Positions 1 through 27,199 of a stretch of DNA of 64,000 nt are shown here, in pieces. Numbering within the stretch: the stretch's first letter is position 1; every line of letters starts with the position of its first letter. The notes under the pieces are model-generated. The model did not search any database. It was not told the DNA's origin and saw only the letters and a list, made by a program, of their open reading frames with translations. A program made the position numbers and the translations under genes. Source of the DNA: Strigops habroptila (taxonomy: Eukaryota; Chordata; Aves; Psittaciformes; Psittacidae); NCBI RefSeq assembly GCF_004027225.2, contig NC_046360.1, positions 1,662,001 through 1,726,000 on the forward strand. Direction: 5' to 3'.

Positions 1-16922
<16,922 letters not shown>

Positions 16923-17281
16923 GCGGGGCGCCAGCCCAGGCACATTCCAGTTCCCAGTTGAGCAAGCAGCAGCCTGCAGCATTCCAGTACGAGCTTTCCT
17001 GTTCTCCTCAGTTCACGTCAATGAGAGCGATGATTTCAAGCCAAGCTTTTTAGTGAAAGATCTTTTTTTTTCCCCCCTGATGTTTTAATGAATTTCTGTG
17101 ACTGTGTCCAACGAGTCCAAACGAATAAGTGCTACTTTTACAGGGTTTTATTTTGCCCCTTCCAGATGTTATGAATTCTTGACAACAAATCCATTCTGAC
17201 TCTCAATGTTGTGCCCAAATATCTTTTTCTAGATGTAGGGACCAATGCCACATTGTTCTTAACCATTTTTTTAAAGTTGCC

Positions 17282-17320
17282 AAAAAAAAAAAGAGGAAAA
17301 AAAAAGAAAAAAAAAAAGAA
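17282..17320. repeat. A-rich tract
   Basis: Three long A runs interrupted by G within the presumed CORO1C 3' UTR. Confidence 0.8.
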
Positions 17321-17393
17321 GTTGCTTTTTATTTTTCTGATTTGCCACTTGTGCAGTATTTGTGTTTTCAATTTCCAGGGACAGCACGGCCTC

Positions 17394-17413
17394 TGTGTGT
17401 GTGTGTGTGTGTG
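17394..17413. repeat. (TG)10 microsatellite
   Basis: Ten perfect TG units in the presumed CORO1C 3' UTR. Confidence 0.9.
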
Positions 17414-18114
17414 CTGGGTGTTTATACTGTTCAGAGAACAAAACTGAAGCTATTTTGTATAAACCTTGGATTTTGAACAATCAGATTGGTTTCCTTTGCA
17501 GTGTGGCCAAGGCTGCTGCTGGGACCCCGCAGAGACCATCCAGGCTGCCTCTCCTGCCTCCCTGCCGTGTCCCCATCGCCACTGCCCCACAGCTTAAATC
17601 AAAAGTCATTCTGAATGAGGTGATTCACCCCCAAAACACCTCTTCTTTTACACAACTTATAAACTAGCATCATGTTGCCCTTTTAAAACAGCCCCGTGTT
17701 TGGGATTCCTCCAGCCATGTGCAAAGGGGCAGGTTGGTTCTTACTTCGAGGCAGAAGTTCCTTTCATGCAGGAGATGTTTTTATCCGTGGAGTAGAGCTT
17801 CAGGTGAGCCATGGGGGTCTCCAGGTTCTCCGTGGTGTCTGTTCCAGCCACGTGTTGCTGTAAATACTTGTTTCTGCACCACCAAAACTCCTTGGCTTTA
17901 AGAAGCTTTTGAATTCCACGAGCTTGCAATTCCCTGGCCTCTCACTCCGTGCTGATGTTAGAAACTGAGACTCTGCTTCCAAAGCAGCATTAGCAGCAAC
18001 CAAGTGACTTTATCACGATGGGGCTCCAGAAACAAAATGCATCCGTTATTTTTTTTATGGATCTTTTTTTTCCTCTCCATCATCCCTGCCTCAGCATCCC
18101 ACCGTGCTGGAGAT

Positions 18115-18256
18115 CCATCCCTGGCAGTGTTCAAGGCCAGGTTGGACACGGGGGCTTGGAGCAACCTGCTCTAGTGGAAGGTGTCCCTGCCCGTGGCAGG
18201 GGGTTGGAACTGGAGGAGCTTTAAGGTCCCTTCCAACCAGTCAGTGATTCTATGAA
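18115..18256 (+). mobile_element. CR1 LINE 3' fragment (short)
   Basis: Starts abruptly at 'ccatccctggcagtgttcaa' and runs to 'gtgattctatgaaacc'. It lies 1.2 kb past the CORO1C stop, so it would be inside a long CORO1C 3' UTR if the distal poly(A) candidate near 19611 is used, or intergenic otherwise. Confidence 0.87.
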
Positions 18257-19620
18257 ACCATTTGCTCTGGATGAGATGAGCATCCCCAGGCCCTGCACTC
18301 CCAGGTCAGTGGAGTGTCGGGGACTGGGGAGGGTGGTTTTGATCCCAGTGGGAGAGCTGGTTTCTCACATGGTCCTTTGGGATCCTTGAGGGAGACACCC
18401 CATGAGCACACTGGGCTCGTGAGCTCCTCATGGATTCCTTGGAGGCCTCAGCCCAGCAAACCTCTCCTCCTTGCTGCAAGGGGCTGCCTGGTCAGGGACA
18501 GGTCCCTGCTCACAGGCTGTCCCTGTGGTGTGATGGGGATCCCTGCACCCCAGAAAGCTGCACCAGGCTGGATCCATGCTGCCTGGGCAGCAGTGGCAGC
18601 CCAGGTCTCATTCAAAGGAGGGCAAAGGCTATGGGGTGTCCGAGAGCTGCCGGCTGAGGAGCCTCAGTGCCTGCCCCAGCCAGGGATCGATCCCTGAAGC
18701 AGCTCCCTGCATCCCTGACCTGTGTGCACGGGGTGTGCTTGGAACCACCACAGCAGAGCAGCATCTCCCTGCCCAGGGCATCCCTGGTGGCTGCCACTCG
18801 GCAGGGGGACATATCCCTTCCTCCAGGCTGAAGTGATAGCTTTGATTTTCCATTAGGTTAGCTAGAAATCTTCAAATTCCTCATTTCCCCCGAAGTTTGC
18901 GTGGTCAGAAGTTGCAGGTTGAGGATTCTGTGTTCTGGAGGGATGGCTGCGTGTGTGAGAGGGTGAAACCACGCCATGGGGATGGCCAAGCGACGTAGCT
19001 GCAGAGGGATGTGCGGATGTGTTCTGCTTGCACAGCATGGAGGCTTCATCCACGTGGGTTTTGTGTTGTAAGTGGCAAGGACAGGAGAGGAGTATCCATG
19101 ACCACTGCTGCTGGATTCTCAATCCAGCCGCTCCGGGTTACTTGACTGTTTGGTGCTGGTTTTGTATCGCAGTAAATGGCTGAGATGATGTGTATTTTTT
19201 AGTTTTATTTCAATTCTTCCTTTGGAAAACAAACGCAGCCGTGACGCTCCCCCGCTGCTGAGCTCTGTGTCCATTTGTACGTGTCACTCCAGGGTTGTGC
19301 GCTTGGGGATGCTTTGGGGGTTAGAATTGGAAGGAAATAAGTGTTTGGAGCCGCTGGATGGAAGTGCCCCGAGGAGGCCGGTGTGAGGGAGATGGTCCGA
19401 GGAGGGCAGAGGAGTTACTTGCTAAGCCTGTGTTTTAGTTCATGGACCTGATGCCTACCCAGGCTCAACCGGAGTCAGTGCCTGAAGCTTTTTGTAGCCG
19501 TGATATCCCAGAAGAGAACCAGCGAAGTCCTGAAAGATGCGCTCTTATAGAGCGGCCATAGTATCTGTCCAAATATTTGCTTCCATTTTCAAAAGATAAA
19601 GGTCATTGATTATAAACTTC

Positions 19621-21968
19621 CTCTGGTTTGCTGTTTCTTTGCCTCCCTGCGTCCCGCACCCACCACGCTGTAGGTTTAATCAATGCCCGGGTTACTGAAT
19701 GATGGCACTGCCCTTAACCACAGCGATAGAAACCCTGCTGTGTGGGAATGTGGCTGAGCAGGGGCTGTCCTCTGGGACCCCCCTGCTCGTCTGCTCTGTC
19801 CCAGGGGAGCCGGGGCCCATCCCTGGGGTCACACCAGGATTTGCTGGTGCTTTCCCTCTGAGTGAACCCAAGAGGTTGGCTGGATGTGGGACTTGATGGG
19901 AAGGTCTTGGGGTGGCCAAGACAGGGATGATGTGATCTCTGAAAGGACCAGCATGGGCTGGGGGGCTCCTTCTGCCCTTCCCCAGCTGAAACCTGCTTCA
20001 AGGGTGCAGGAAAAGCTTTGCAATGGCAAAGAAAGCCCCGGCTGGGGATAAAATCGCTGTCTCCGTCCAGGTTTGAGCCTTACCCTGGGGCTGCAGCACT
20101 TCAATGCGTTCCACAACCTCTCCAGTACACCCCGACCCCGGCACAGCCCCAAAGGCCTGACTGTGCCTCAGTATGGGACAGGGATACTCTAGATGAGGTT
20201 CTCCCTGGTTACCCATGCGCACCCTGCACCCATCCCAGGGGTGCTCACCCCTCTGCCCCGCCACAGCCGCTCCCGCAGACCTGATCCCCATTTCCCACGT
20301 GTGTTCCATCCTCTTCCACCCCCTTGTCCTGGTGATTTCCCGCAGGGATGGGGCGAGCCCGGCCCGTGGTGCTGCTGGGCGAGGCGGAGGCGATGTGTTG
20401 TTTGTGGCCCCCCAGCAGCGGATGTGCTCTTGCAGCATCCTTCCTGCAGCCGCAGCGCCGGTGCCTGCGGTCAGGGCGGATGTTCCACCCGGTGCAGCAC
20501 AACGTGCCCATGACACATGGCCAGAACCAGACCCGGGGCCCTGCAGCCCCCCAGGAGCCCCTCAGCATCACGCTGGTGCTTGGAGGAGGACTCCGGCACA
20601 AGGGCTCTGCAAAGGCATTGGGCCAGGTCCTCAACCTTCTCCTCCTCTTGATATGAAGGCCATTTCCCAGCATTGGGGTCCCTCCTTGTCACCTCTTGGT
20701 GCACCACAACCTGTCCCCCCACCCCAGCCATGCCCATACCATGCCTGGTGTGGGCTGCCAGCCCTTGGCACCAGGTTTGCCATCACTTCTGCTTTCGGCA
20801 TCCAGCTCAGCAGAGCCACCGGTGGGGTTGAGCCATCCGGGGGGCTCCCACGGGGCACCGAGACACCGGGGAGGGGCAAAACACCCCTTTTGGGGTGCAC
20901 CCGCATCCCCATCACCCTGCCCAGCCCTTGGTGGCTGAGAGGACACCTTGGACCCTCCACATCCCCTAGCCCTGGTGGCCCCGCTCCCAAGTGACGTCCT
21001 CCCTGCGTGGGGCTCTGAAACCACAGCAGCTCTTCCGTGCTGCCTTCCCTTCCCTCCCCTTCCCCTCCCTGCACAGCGGAGGTGCCTGCGGCACCCCTCG
21101 GCTCTCGGCATCGCCCAGCCTGGGGCTGCCCCACTCCGGTGCTGGTGATTCCTGCTGGAGCCACAGCGCCGGGTCCCACCGCAGCCCCTGCAGAGGTGAG
21201 CCCTGGCAAGGGGGTGTTGGATTGGGGCTGCTGTGGGTGCAGAGGGGATGCTCAGGGTGCCCCTTGGGGTATGTGTGGGTCTCTGGGCTGCCATGCTCCA
21301 TGCAGTGCTGGTCGCTGGGGTTATAGGAAGTGGGTGGATGTTTTGGGATGTGGGAGCTTCACGGGGATGCTCGGTGCAAGGGGAGTGTTGATCCGCGTTT
21401 GGATGCGGTTGGTGCAGGACTGCAGGGATGTGGCTGTCAGGGGGGATATCGGTGACTGACAGATGTAATGGGGGGATTTGGGGTGGGTTTGGGGTGGATT
21501 CGCCTCTCCTCCCACCCCACTGCAGATGCACAGGTACAGGGTAGCCTCATCCCAGGAGCCCTGCACCAGCACGGATGGTGGAAGGGGACAATGGAGCACG
21601 CCAAGGGGGGGTCGATCGAAACATGTGTGAAACCCCTGTGGTTTCATTTCTGCACGGGGGAGTCATCCCGCAACTGCCCATCCCGCAACAGGCGCCTCCA
21701 TCGTGGCTCGTTTCCCATTTCCAGACACTCAACTTCCTTCTCAAGACTTTCTCATCAAGCAAGAGGCCAGGTCTGAGATGTGCAGGAGGAGCAGGAGGAG
21801 GCTGAGGGTTCATCCAGCCCCTAAACCCACTGTCACCTCTCCAGGAGGGGAGGAGGATGCTTTGCTCAAGCGCAATCCCTCCTTGAGGCCATTTCCAGCC
21901 TGAACCCAGCTCAGCACCCTCCCGCAGGAGCAGGGCCCACTCTCACCTCCCCATCTCTTCCCCCGCAG
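19621..21968 (+). other. CORO1C-SELPLG intergenic region and SELPLG leader
   Basis: GC-rich DNA with long open frames on both strands but no recognisable protein. A polypyrimidine tract lies at 21043-21070. A good donor (CAGAG|gtgagc, exon end 21195) could close a non-coding SELPLG first exon spliced to the acceptor at 21967-21968; in mammals the SELPLG coding region is likewise preceded by a non-coding exon. The exon start is not identifiable. Confidence 0.4.
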
Positions 21969-21973
21969 GTCCC

Positions 21974-23128
21974 ATGGCGCCGGGCTGGGCCGTGCTGGTG
22001 CTGCTGGTGCTGAGCACCCTGCGGGCGTGCGGGGCTGCACCGCAGCACCATGGTGTGCAATGGGTCTGGGGGGCGCCAGCTGAGCCCCCGCTGCTCTCCC
22101 GTGGGAAAAGGGACGATGTTGGGAAGCATCCCATTGCCACTGCACCGGGACACGGCCACGCTGCCACCGCGATGCCCAACAGCAAGGAGACCGATTCCCT
22201 TGAGCCCAACCCACTTATGGGCTCTGCACCAGCACCAGCAGCACCCAGCACCAGCACCAGCCTGCACCGGGCACTGGTGGTGCCAACCACAGCCAATCCC
22301 CTGGACGAGACCGATTCCCCTGAGCCTGACCCATTGCTGAGCTCTGCACCACCAGCACCCAGCACCAACGCCAGCCTGCTCCAGGCACCCGCAGTGCCAA
22401 CCGCAGCTGATCTGGATGAGACTGAATCCCCCAAACCCGACCTGCTGCTGAGCTCTGCACCACCGCCATCGGCACCCAGCACCAACACCAGCCTGCACCA
22501 GGCACTGGTGGTACCAACCACAGCCAATCCCCTGGATGAGACCGAATCCCCTGAGCCCGACCCGCTGCTGCCAGCAGAGCCGGGCACACAGGCAGCACCC
22601 CCGAAGGGCATCACCACCGTCCCCAGCCGGCTCGTGTCACCAACTGAGGAGGGGATGGTGGCCAACGGCACAGACAGCAGCTCCTCCATGGGGCCACGCT
22701 CGGTGACAACCCCAGCCTCCAGCGCCACCACCACCGGGCACAAGGGAGCCGGGAAAGCCGGATCCCGCCCTGTGCCAACCCATTGGGACATGCAGCCGTG
22801 GGGAACCGCGGAGCCAGTCCCCTGGGACCGCAGCGGGGTGATGGGGAGGTGCCTGCTGGCCATCCTGCTGCTGGCGCTGGTGGCCGCCACCTTCATGGTG
22901 TGCACGGGGGTGCTGGGGGCGCTGCTCTGGCGGCGGGCGCGCACGGCACGGCGCCGGCTCAGCCGCACCGAGATGCTCTGCATCTCCTCGCTGATGCCTG
23001 ATGGTGATGGCACCACCAACGGCCCCAGGCCCACCCTGATCCGGCGCCCGAAGATGCTGCTCGATGGTGGCTCCGAGGCCGATAGTGACAACCTGACTCT
23101 CAGCAGCTTCCTGCCCGAGCACGCCTGA
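21974..23128 (+). CDS. SELPLG: SELPLG, P-selectin glycoprotein ligand 1 (PSGL-1)
   Basis: Intronless 384-residue coding region starting 5 bp inside an exon (acceptor AG 21967-21968), as in mammals. Type I mucin of leukocytes that in mammals tethers cells to P-, E- and L-selectin. Seen in order: signal peptide (1-20, WAVLVLLVLSTLRACG), short propeptide ending in a furin-type RGKR at 43-46, a Pro/Ser/Thr-rich stalk with four spaced DE-T/S-(D/E)-SP repeat units, N-linked sites (NAS, NTS, NGT), a membrane span 293-319 beginning with Cys293 (the position of the mammalian dimer cysteine), and a 65-residue tail. The tail motifs TEMLCISSLMPDG and DNLTLSSFLP match mammalian PSGL-1 as I recall it; these and synteny give the identity. 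Odd: no tyrosine anywhere, so no sulphotyrosine selectin site. Composition is far more GC-rich than in CORO1C. Confidence 0.9.
   Translation: MAPGWAVLVLLVLSTLRACGAAPQHHGVQWVWGAPAEPPLLSRGKRDDVGKHPIATAPGHGHAATAMPNSKETDSLEPNPLMGSAPAPAAPSTSTSLHRALVVPTTANPLDETDSPEPDPLLSSAPPAPSTNASLLQAPAVPTAADLDETESPKPDLLLSSAPPPSAPSTNTSLHQALVVPTTANPLDETESPEPDPLLPAEPGTQAAPPKGITTVPSRLVSPTEEGMVANGTDSSSSMGPRSVTTPASSATTTGHKGAGKAGSRPVPTHWDMQPWGTAEPVPWDRSGVMGRCLLAILLLALVAATFMVCTGVLGALLWRRARTARRRLSRTEMLCISSLMPDGDGTTNGPRPTLIRRPKMLLDGGSEADSDNLTLSSFLPEHA
22187..22579 (+). repeat. Mucin repeat array inside SELPLG
   Basis: Four degenerate units start at 22187, 22307, 22418 and 22538 (GAGAC[C/T]GA...). The steps of 120, 111 and 120 bp equal 40, 37 and 40 codons, so the frame is kept. 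Each begins ET(D/E)S then (P/L)-(E/K)P and continues into an Ala/Pro/Ser/Thr-rich segment. Confidence 0.85.
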
Positions 23129-23318
23129 GCCACAGGGACCGGGTCCTGCATTCCAGAGCATCGTGAGCTGCGGCTGCACCGCGGTGCCCATCCTGGTGCT
23201 GCCACACGTGAAGCCACGGGCAGGGGATCCCCATCCCTTTGGGATCGTGTTTTAACATGGACCAGTGCGACCGGGAGCTGGTGTCCCCAGGGTGAGCTCA
23301 GCCCTCGAGGCCGACCCC

Positions 23319-23324
23319 ATTAAA
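23319..23324 (+). terminator. SELPLG poly(A) signal (ATTAAA)
   Basis: The second most common poly(A) hexamer, 191 bp after the SELPLG stop and followed by a GT-containing stretch. This would make a short 3' UTR. Confidence 0.5.
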
Positions 23325-25338
23325 ACGTTACCTGGACTTGATGGTCTATTCCTGGTGGGAACAGCCCCCTCCAACCCCCTCGCTGCTCCACCTCCTGCCC
23401 ACATCCCTGCTGGAATCCCACTTCTCCATCCCCCGGCAGCAGCCTCCGGGAGCAGAAGCGAAACCAACATCCCCCCCTCCCCATGCGGGGACCAGACCCG
23501 GGGCTTGGGGACCTCAGCCCTGGGGACCCGGCGTGGGGCTCGGCCTCGTGCCGCCGTGTGGGAGCGGAAGGGTGGAGGTGCTGGTGCGGAAATGCCGGGG
23601 GGGGGAGGAGAGGATGGGGCTGGGGGGATCGTGGTGTAACGTGTTCCTGCGCTGCGGTCGCCTGCAGCGAGGCGAGGGGACGCTGTCGCTGCTCATCGGT
23701 GGCTCCATGCACTGCTCAGCCCCGTGAGCAAACGGTGGCCACAGGCTCTCGGCCTCATAAGGTGTCATTGGCCAGGGCAGTCCCGCTCGGTCGTGGCCGG
23801 GGCCAGGAGGGATGGGGAGAGCAAAGCCAAAGTGGCCACTAAGGGTCCCTCTGTCTTGCTGGTACCTGGGGGCTGAGGGGCTCAGGTTTGCTCCCAGATC
23901 CCACCTCCCCCCGGTGTGTTGGTCACCTCTTGAGCCACCAGCACAACCCCTTCCCTGTGCCTGGTCCTGGGTGGGGGAGCCACCCAAGGGAGGAAAAATC
24001 ACCCAGGACTGTCCCTGCACTGCCAGGCTCAGTGTCACCACATTCCCATCCCTGCCACAGCCAGGCTCAGCATCCCCATCCCTGCATCCCCATCCTGCTC
24101 TGCCAGGCTCAGCATCCCCATCCCCACATCCTTATCCCCACCCTGGGCAGTTCACCCCACCCTCGATGTTCACAGCTCACACTTGAGCAGTGAAGCGCCT
24201 CGGCACACTCTCGAGGTCCCGCTGTGCCACCGCTGCGTCCCCGAGCTGAGCCCCGGGTGCACAGCGGGCCCTAAAGCCGCGTTCAGGGGTGGCCGTCCCG
24301 CCCCCCGGCCCCGCTCCCTGTTTACATTCCCGATCTCCCTGGGATATGATCCATCTGGGGCCGAGCAGCCCCGCGCCCTGCTGCAAATGTAAATGTTTAT
24401 GGTAAGTCACCGCGGGCGGGGGGATCCGCGGCCGGTGGCCGGTCCCTGCATGGGACACCCTGACCATGGGCTGCCCTGTGACACTGCCCTGCTCTGACCC
24501 ACCGTGTCCCCATGTGGGTGTCAGCGCCGTGCCAAAAGCTGCTGTAGGAGTTCATGGATCAAATATAAGAGGCATGAAGGTTTATGAGCCTCCGGGCTGT
24601 TGTGGCCACTTGAACCGTCATGCACATAAACCAGGCTGGGGAATGGGAGCCCACAGGGACCACTGTCACCCCCAGCCCCACCTTCACGCAGAGGTGAAGC
24701 TCCCATCATCCAGCTTCACCCCACAGCGGCTCATCCAGCCTCAGTCCAAGGTGAGGATGAGGCTGGATCCCAATGAGGCAGATGGGTGCGTGTCAGAGGG
24801 ATTGCTCCACACTCACCCAGCCCCATTCCTGATGCTCTGGAGCAGGAGCCCAGCGAGGACAAACTTTCCTCCAGCGCCAGAGCTGCTGCCAGGAGCCGGG
24901 AATCACCCCATTGGGCACAGCCCACAGGTCCCATCCGCTGCCACCTCCCAGCTCAGGACAGAGGGATCCACAGGGAGCCAGCACCATGTCGCACCGGGCC
25001 CTTGGGCACACGGGGCTGTGTGTGGTGTGTGGTGTGTGGCACGGGGAGCAGGATCAGTCCGTGTAGGTGTCCTGCTGGCACAGCACAACCCAGCGAAGCA
25101 AATTACAAGCAGAGCAGGGCTGGAACGTCCCAAATTGCAGGTTTCGGGGCCGGGCCCTGCGGGACCCACGTTCCAGCGGCCCCAAATTACAGAGCGGGGC
25201 CGAGCCCTGCCCAGCGCCACGGGCCGAGCCCGCGCCCGCCGCAGGCTAAAACGGCAGCGTAATGGTCGGTGTGTGCTGGCATCGGCGGCCTCCGGCCCGG
25301 GACAGCCCAGGGACAGCGCGGCAGGGACCGGGAGCCGG

Positions 25339-25591
25339 GATGGCGGACAGTGGGGACCATGGATGAGAAGGGATGGGGACCCCCGACATGGAGGGATGGG
25401 GACCCTGGATGAGGTGGGATGGGGACCTTGGGCATGGAGGAATAGGGACTGTGAACACAGAGGAATAGGGACCTTGAGCAAGCAGGAATGGGGACTCTGG
25501 GCATGGGAGAATAGTGACCCTGGACGAGGAGAGAGGGGGACCCTGGCCAGGGTGGGGTGGGTTCTGTGGACATGGAGGAATAGGCACCCTG
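25339..25591. repeat. 23-bp minisatellite, 11 copies
   Basis: Eleven consecutive units of exactly 23 bp, with consensus close to 'gacatggagggatggggacc' plus 'ctg'. The units diverge at several positions, but none changes length. Confidence 0.9.
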
Positions 25592-27110
25592 GGCAAGGAG
25601 GCTCAGCCCAGCACCGGCATCACCGGACACACAGAGGGGGAATCAGTCCCATTCCCATCTGGGCTGCAGGAGCGCATCCGGGCGCCGCTGGCGCCGCTCC
25701 CGCCGCCTCTCCTCGGCCTCCCCTCTCCTTTCCCCCTTCCCTCCGAGATTCCAGCTCTGGCGGTTTCAAGCCTCTCGGCAGCTGCGCGGAACCGCCGCCG
25801 GACGGACGGGCCCGTTATTTCTGGGAGCCGCGATTCCCTTTGGCGCCGGTTCCCTCCGGCCGCCCGGTGCCAGCGGCAATGGGGACCGGCAGCGCGGTGC
25901 CCGCGGTCCCGGGGCGCTGCTGCTTTGGGGGGGATCCGGCCCCGTCCCCAAGGACACACAGAGGCGAATAGCAAGAGGATGAGGTCACGCCGCGGCTGCA
26001 GCCTCTTGAGCAACTTCAGCCCCGGCGCTGGGGACCGCGGTGGGGTGGGCAGAGAGGGGGCAGCGCCGGACCCCGCATGGAAACCATCCCAAGGGATGGT
26101 TCTCTGCACCCCTCCATGCACCCCGAGGTGCTTGTGCAGAGCATTTCCAGGCTGGGATGTTTAGGAAAGGGTCTGGAATCAAGGCGGGGAGTGGGGGGTT
26201 GTCCCAAGCCCTGTTTGCCCCCATATCGCACTGAAAGCCCTCAGTAGTGCCAGGGCTCTGAGCCCAACATCCCCCCTTGGACCCTGGGTGCTGCGTGCCC
26301 AGGCAGGGTTTGGGGGTACAGGGCTGGATCCAGCCGTGGAACGGGATGATGAGGGGCAAAGGAGCACAGCAAAAGGCAGTGATTTGGGGGCCATGCTTGC
26401 TCCCAGCATGGCATCGCTGGGAGCAATGGCATTTTGGGGGTGCCAGCACCACTGGCTCTATGTCCTGCCCTAGAGGCTAATCCACGCGGCCAGGGGACGG
26501 GGTTTTACCTTCACTGCCATGGACAAACACCTTTGCAATAACCCCCCCATAACTGTGACCCCTTTCCCCACTTGCACCCCAAAAATGGCCCCTTCCGGCA
26601 GTGCTGTGGGGATGATGGGGGGCACCAGGGCTCCTCCCTTCATTGTGAGGGCAAGAGGCCATGAAGCCCCCCCAGCCCCAGCTGGGTTTCATCTGGGAGG
26701 GGGCCGGGGGCCGCTGCCCCTCCCCGGCCTCCCACATTCCCTCCCCAAACCAGCCCTAATGAGAACAAGCTGGTCCCGGGCAGCACAGGAAGAGGAGAAG
26801 GAGGAGGAGGAGAAGGAGGCGGCTCCATCCCAAGGCAGCAGGAGGGGTGCGAGGTGACCGGGACAGACCCCGTCCTCTCGGCTCCCTCCCTCCAGTGTGG
26901 TGCCTGCGGACGAGGTGAGGATCCCACCGGCATCACCAGCCTCATCCCAAGGCTTTGGGGTGGCTTTGAAGTGGGGTGCGGGATGCTCCGTGGCTGGGGA
27001 GCTGGGGCGAGGGCTGGGCATGGTCCTTGTGATGGGATGCAGGATGCAGGATGGAGCTGTGTGTCCCCAGGCTCGGTTTGGAGGGTTCTGTGTCTGGACA
27101 ACATGAGAAC

Positions 27111-27160
27111 TGTGGATTTCCCGAGTGGAGGGAATCGTGGATTTTGGGAGCGGAGGGAAA
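27111..27160. repeat. Imperfect tandem duplication, about 26 bp
   Basis: 'gtggatttcccgagtggagg' at 27112 and 'gtggattttgggagcggagg' at 27137 are neighbouring diverged copies, directly before the hairpin at 27161. Confidence 0.6.
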
Positions 27161-27199
27161 TGGAGTGGGAATTGCCTGTGTTTGGCAATTCCCACTCCA
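27161..27199. repeat. Perfect 16-bp inverted repeat (hairpin)
   Basis: TGGAGTGGGAATTGCC (27161-27176), a 7-nt loop TGTGTTT, and the exact reverse complement at 27184-27199. A third, partial copy (GGCAATTCCCA) follows at 27212. Confidence 0.9.

Larger units (their letters stand above)
16923..19620 (+). other. CORO1C 3' UTR (end uncertain)
   Basis: Downstream of the CORO1C TGA I find no AATAAA. TATAAA, a known weaker poly(A) hexamer, occurs at 17458-17463 and 19611-19616, the latter followed by a GT-rich run. The first kilobase holds an A-rich tract (17282-17320) and a (TG)10 run (17394-17413). No coding exon is seen. The 3' end is inferred, not shown. Confidence 0.45.

Noticed and set aside
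20215-21531. Long overlapping frames on both strands (259 + and 280 - codons) upstream of SELPLG
   Set aside because: GC-rich DNA with few stops in every frame; no motif, no start context, no splice support.
21943-23217. 424-codon minus-strand open frame opposite SELPLG
   Set aside because: It is the antisense shadow of a GC-rich, repeat-bearing coding exon; the plus strand carries a recognisable PSGL-1 and the antisense frame shows no domain.
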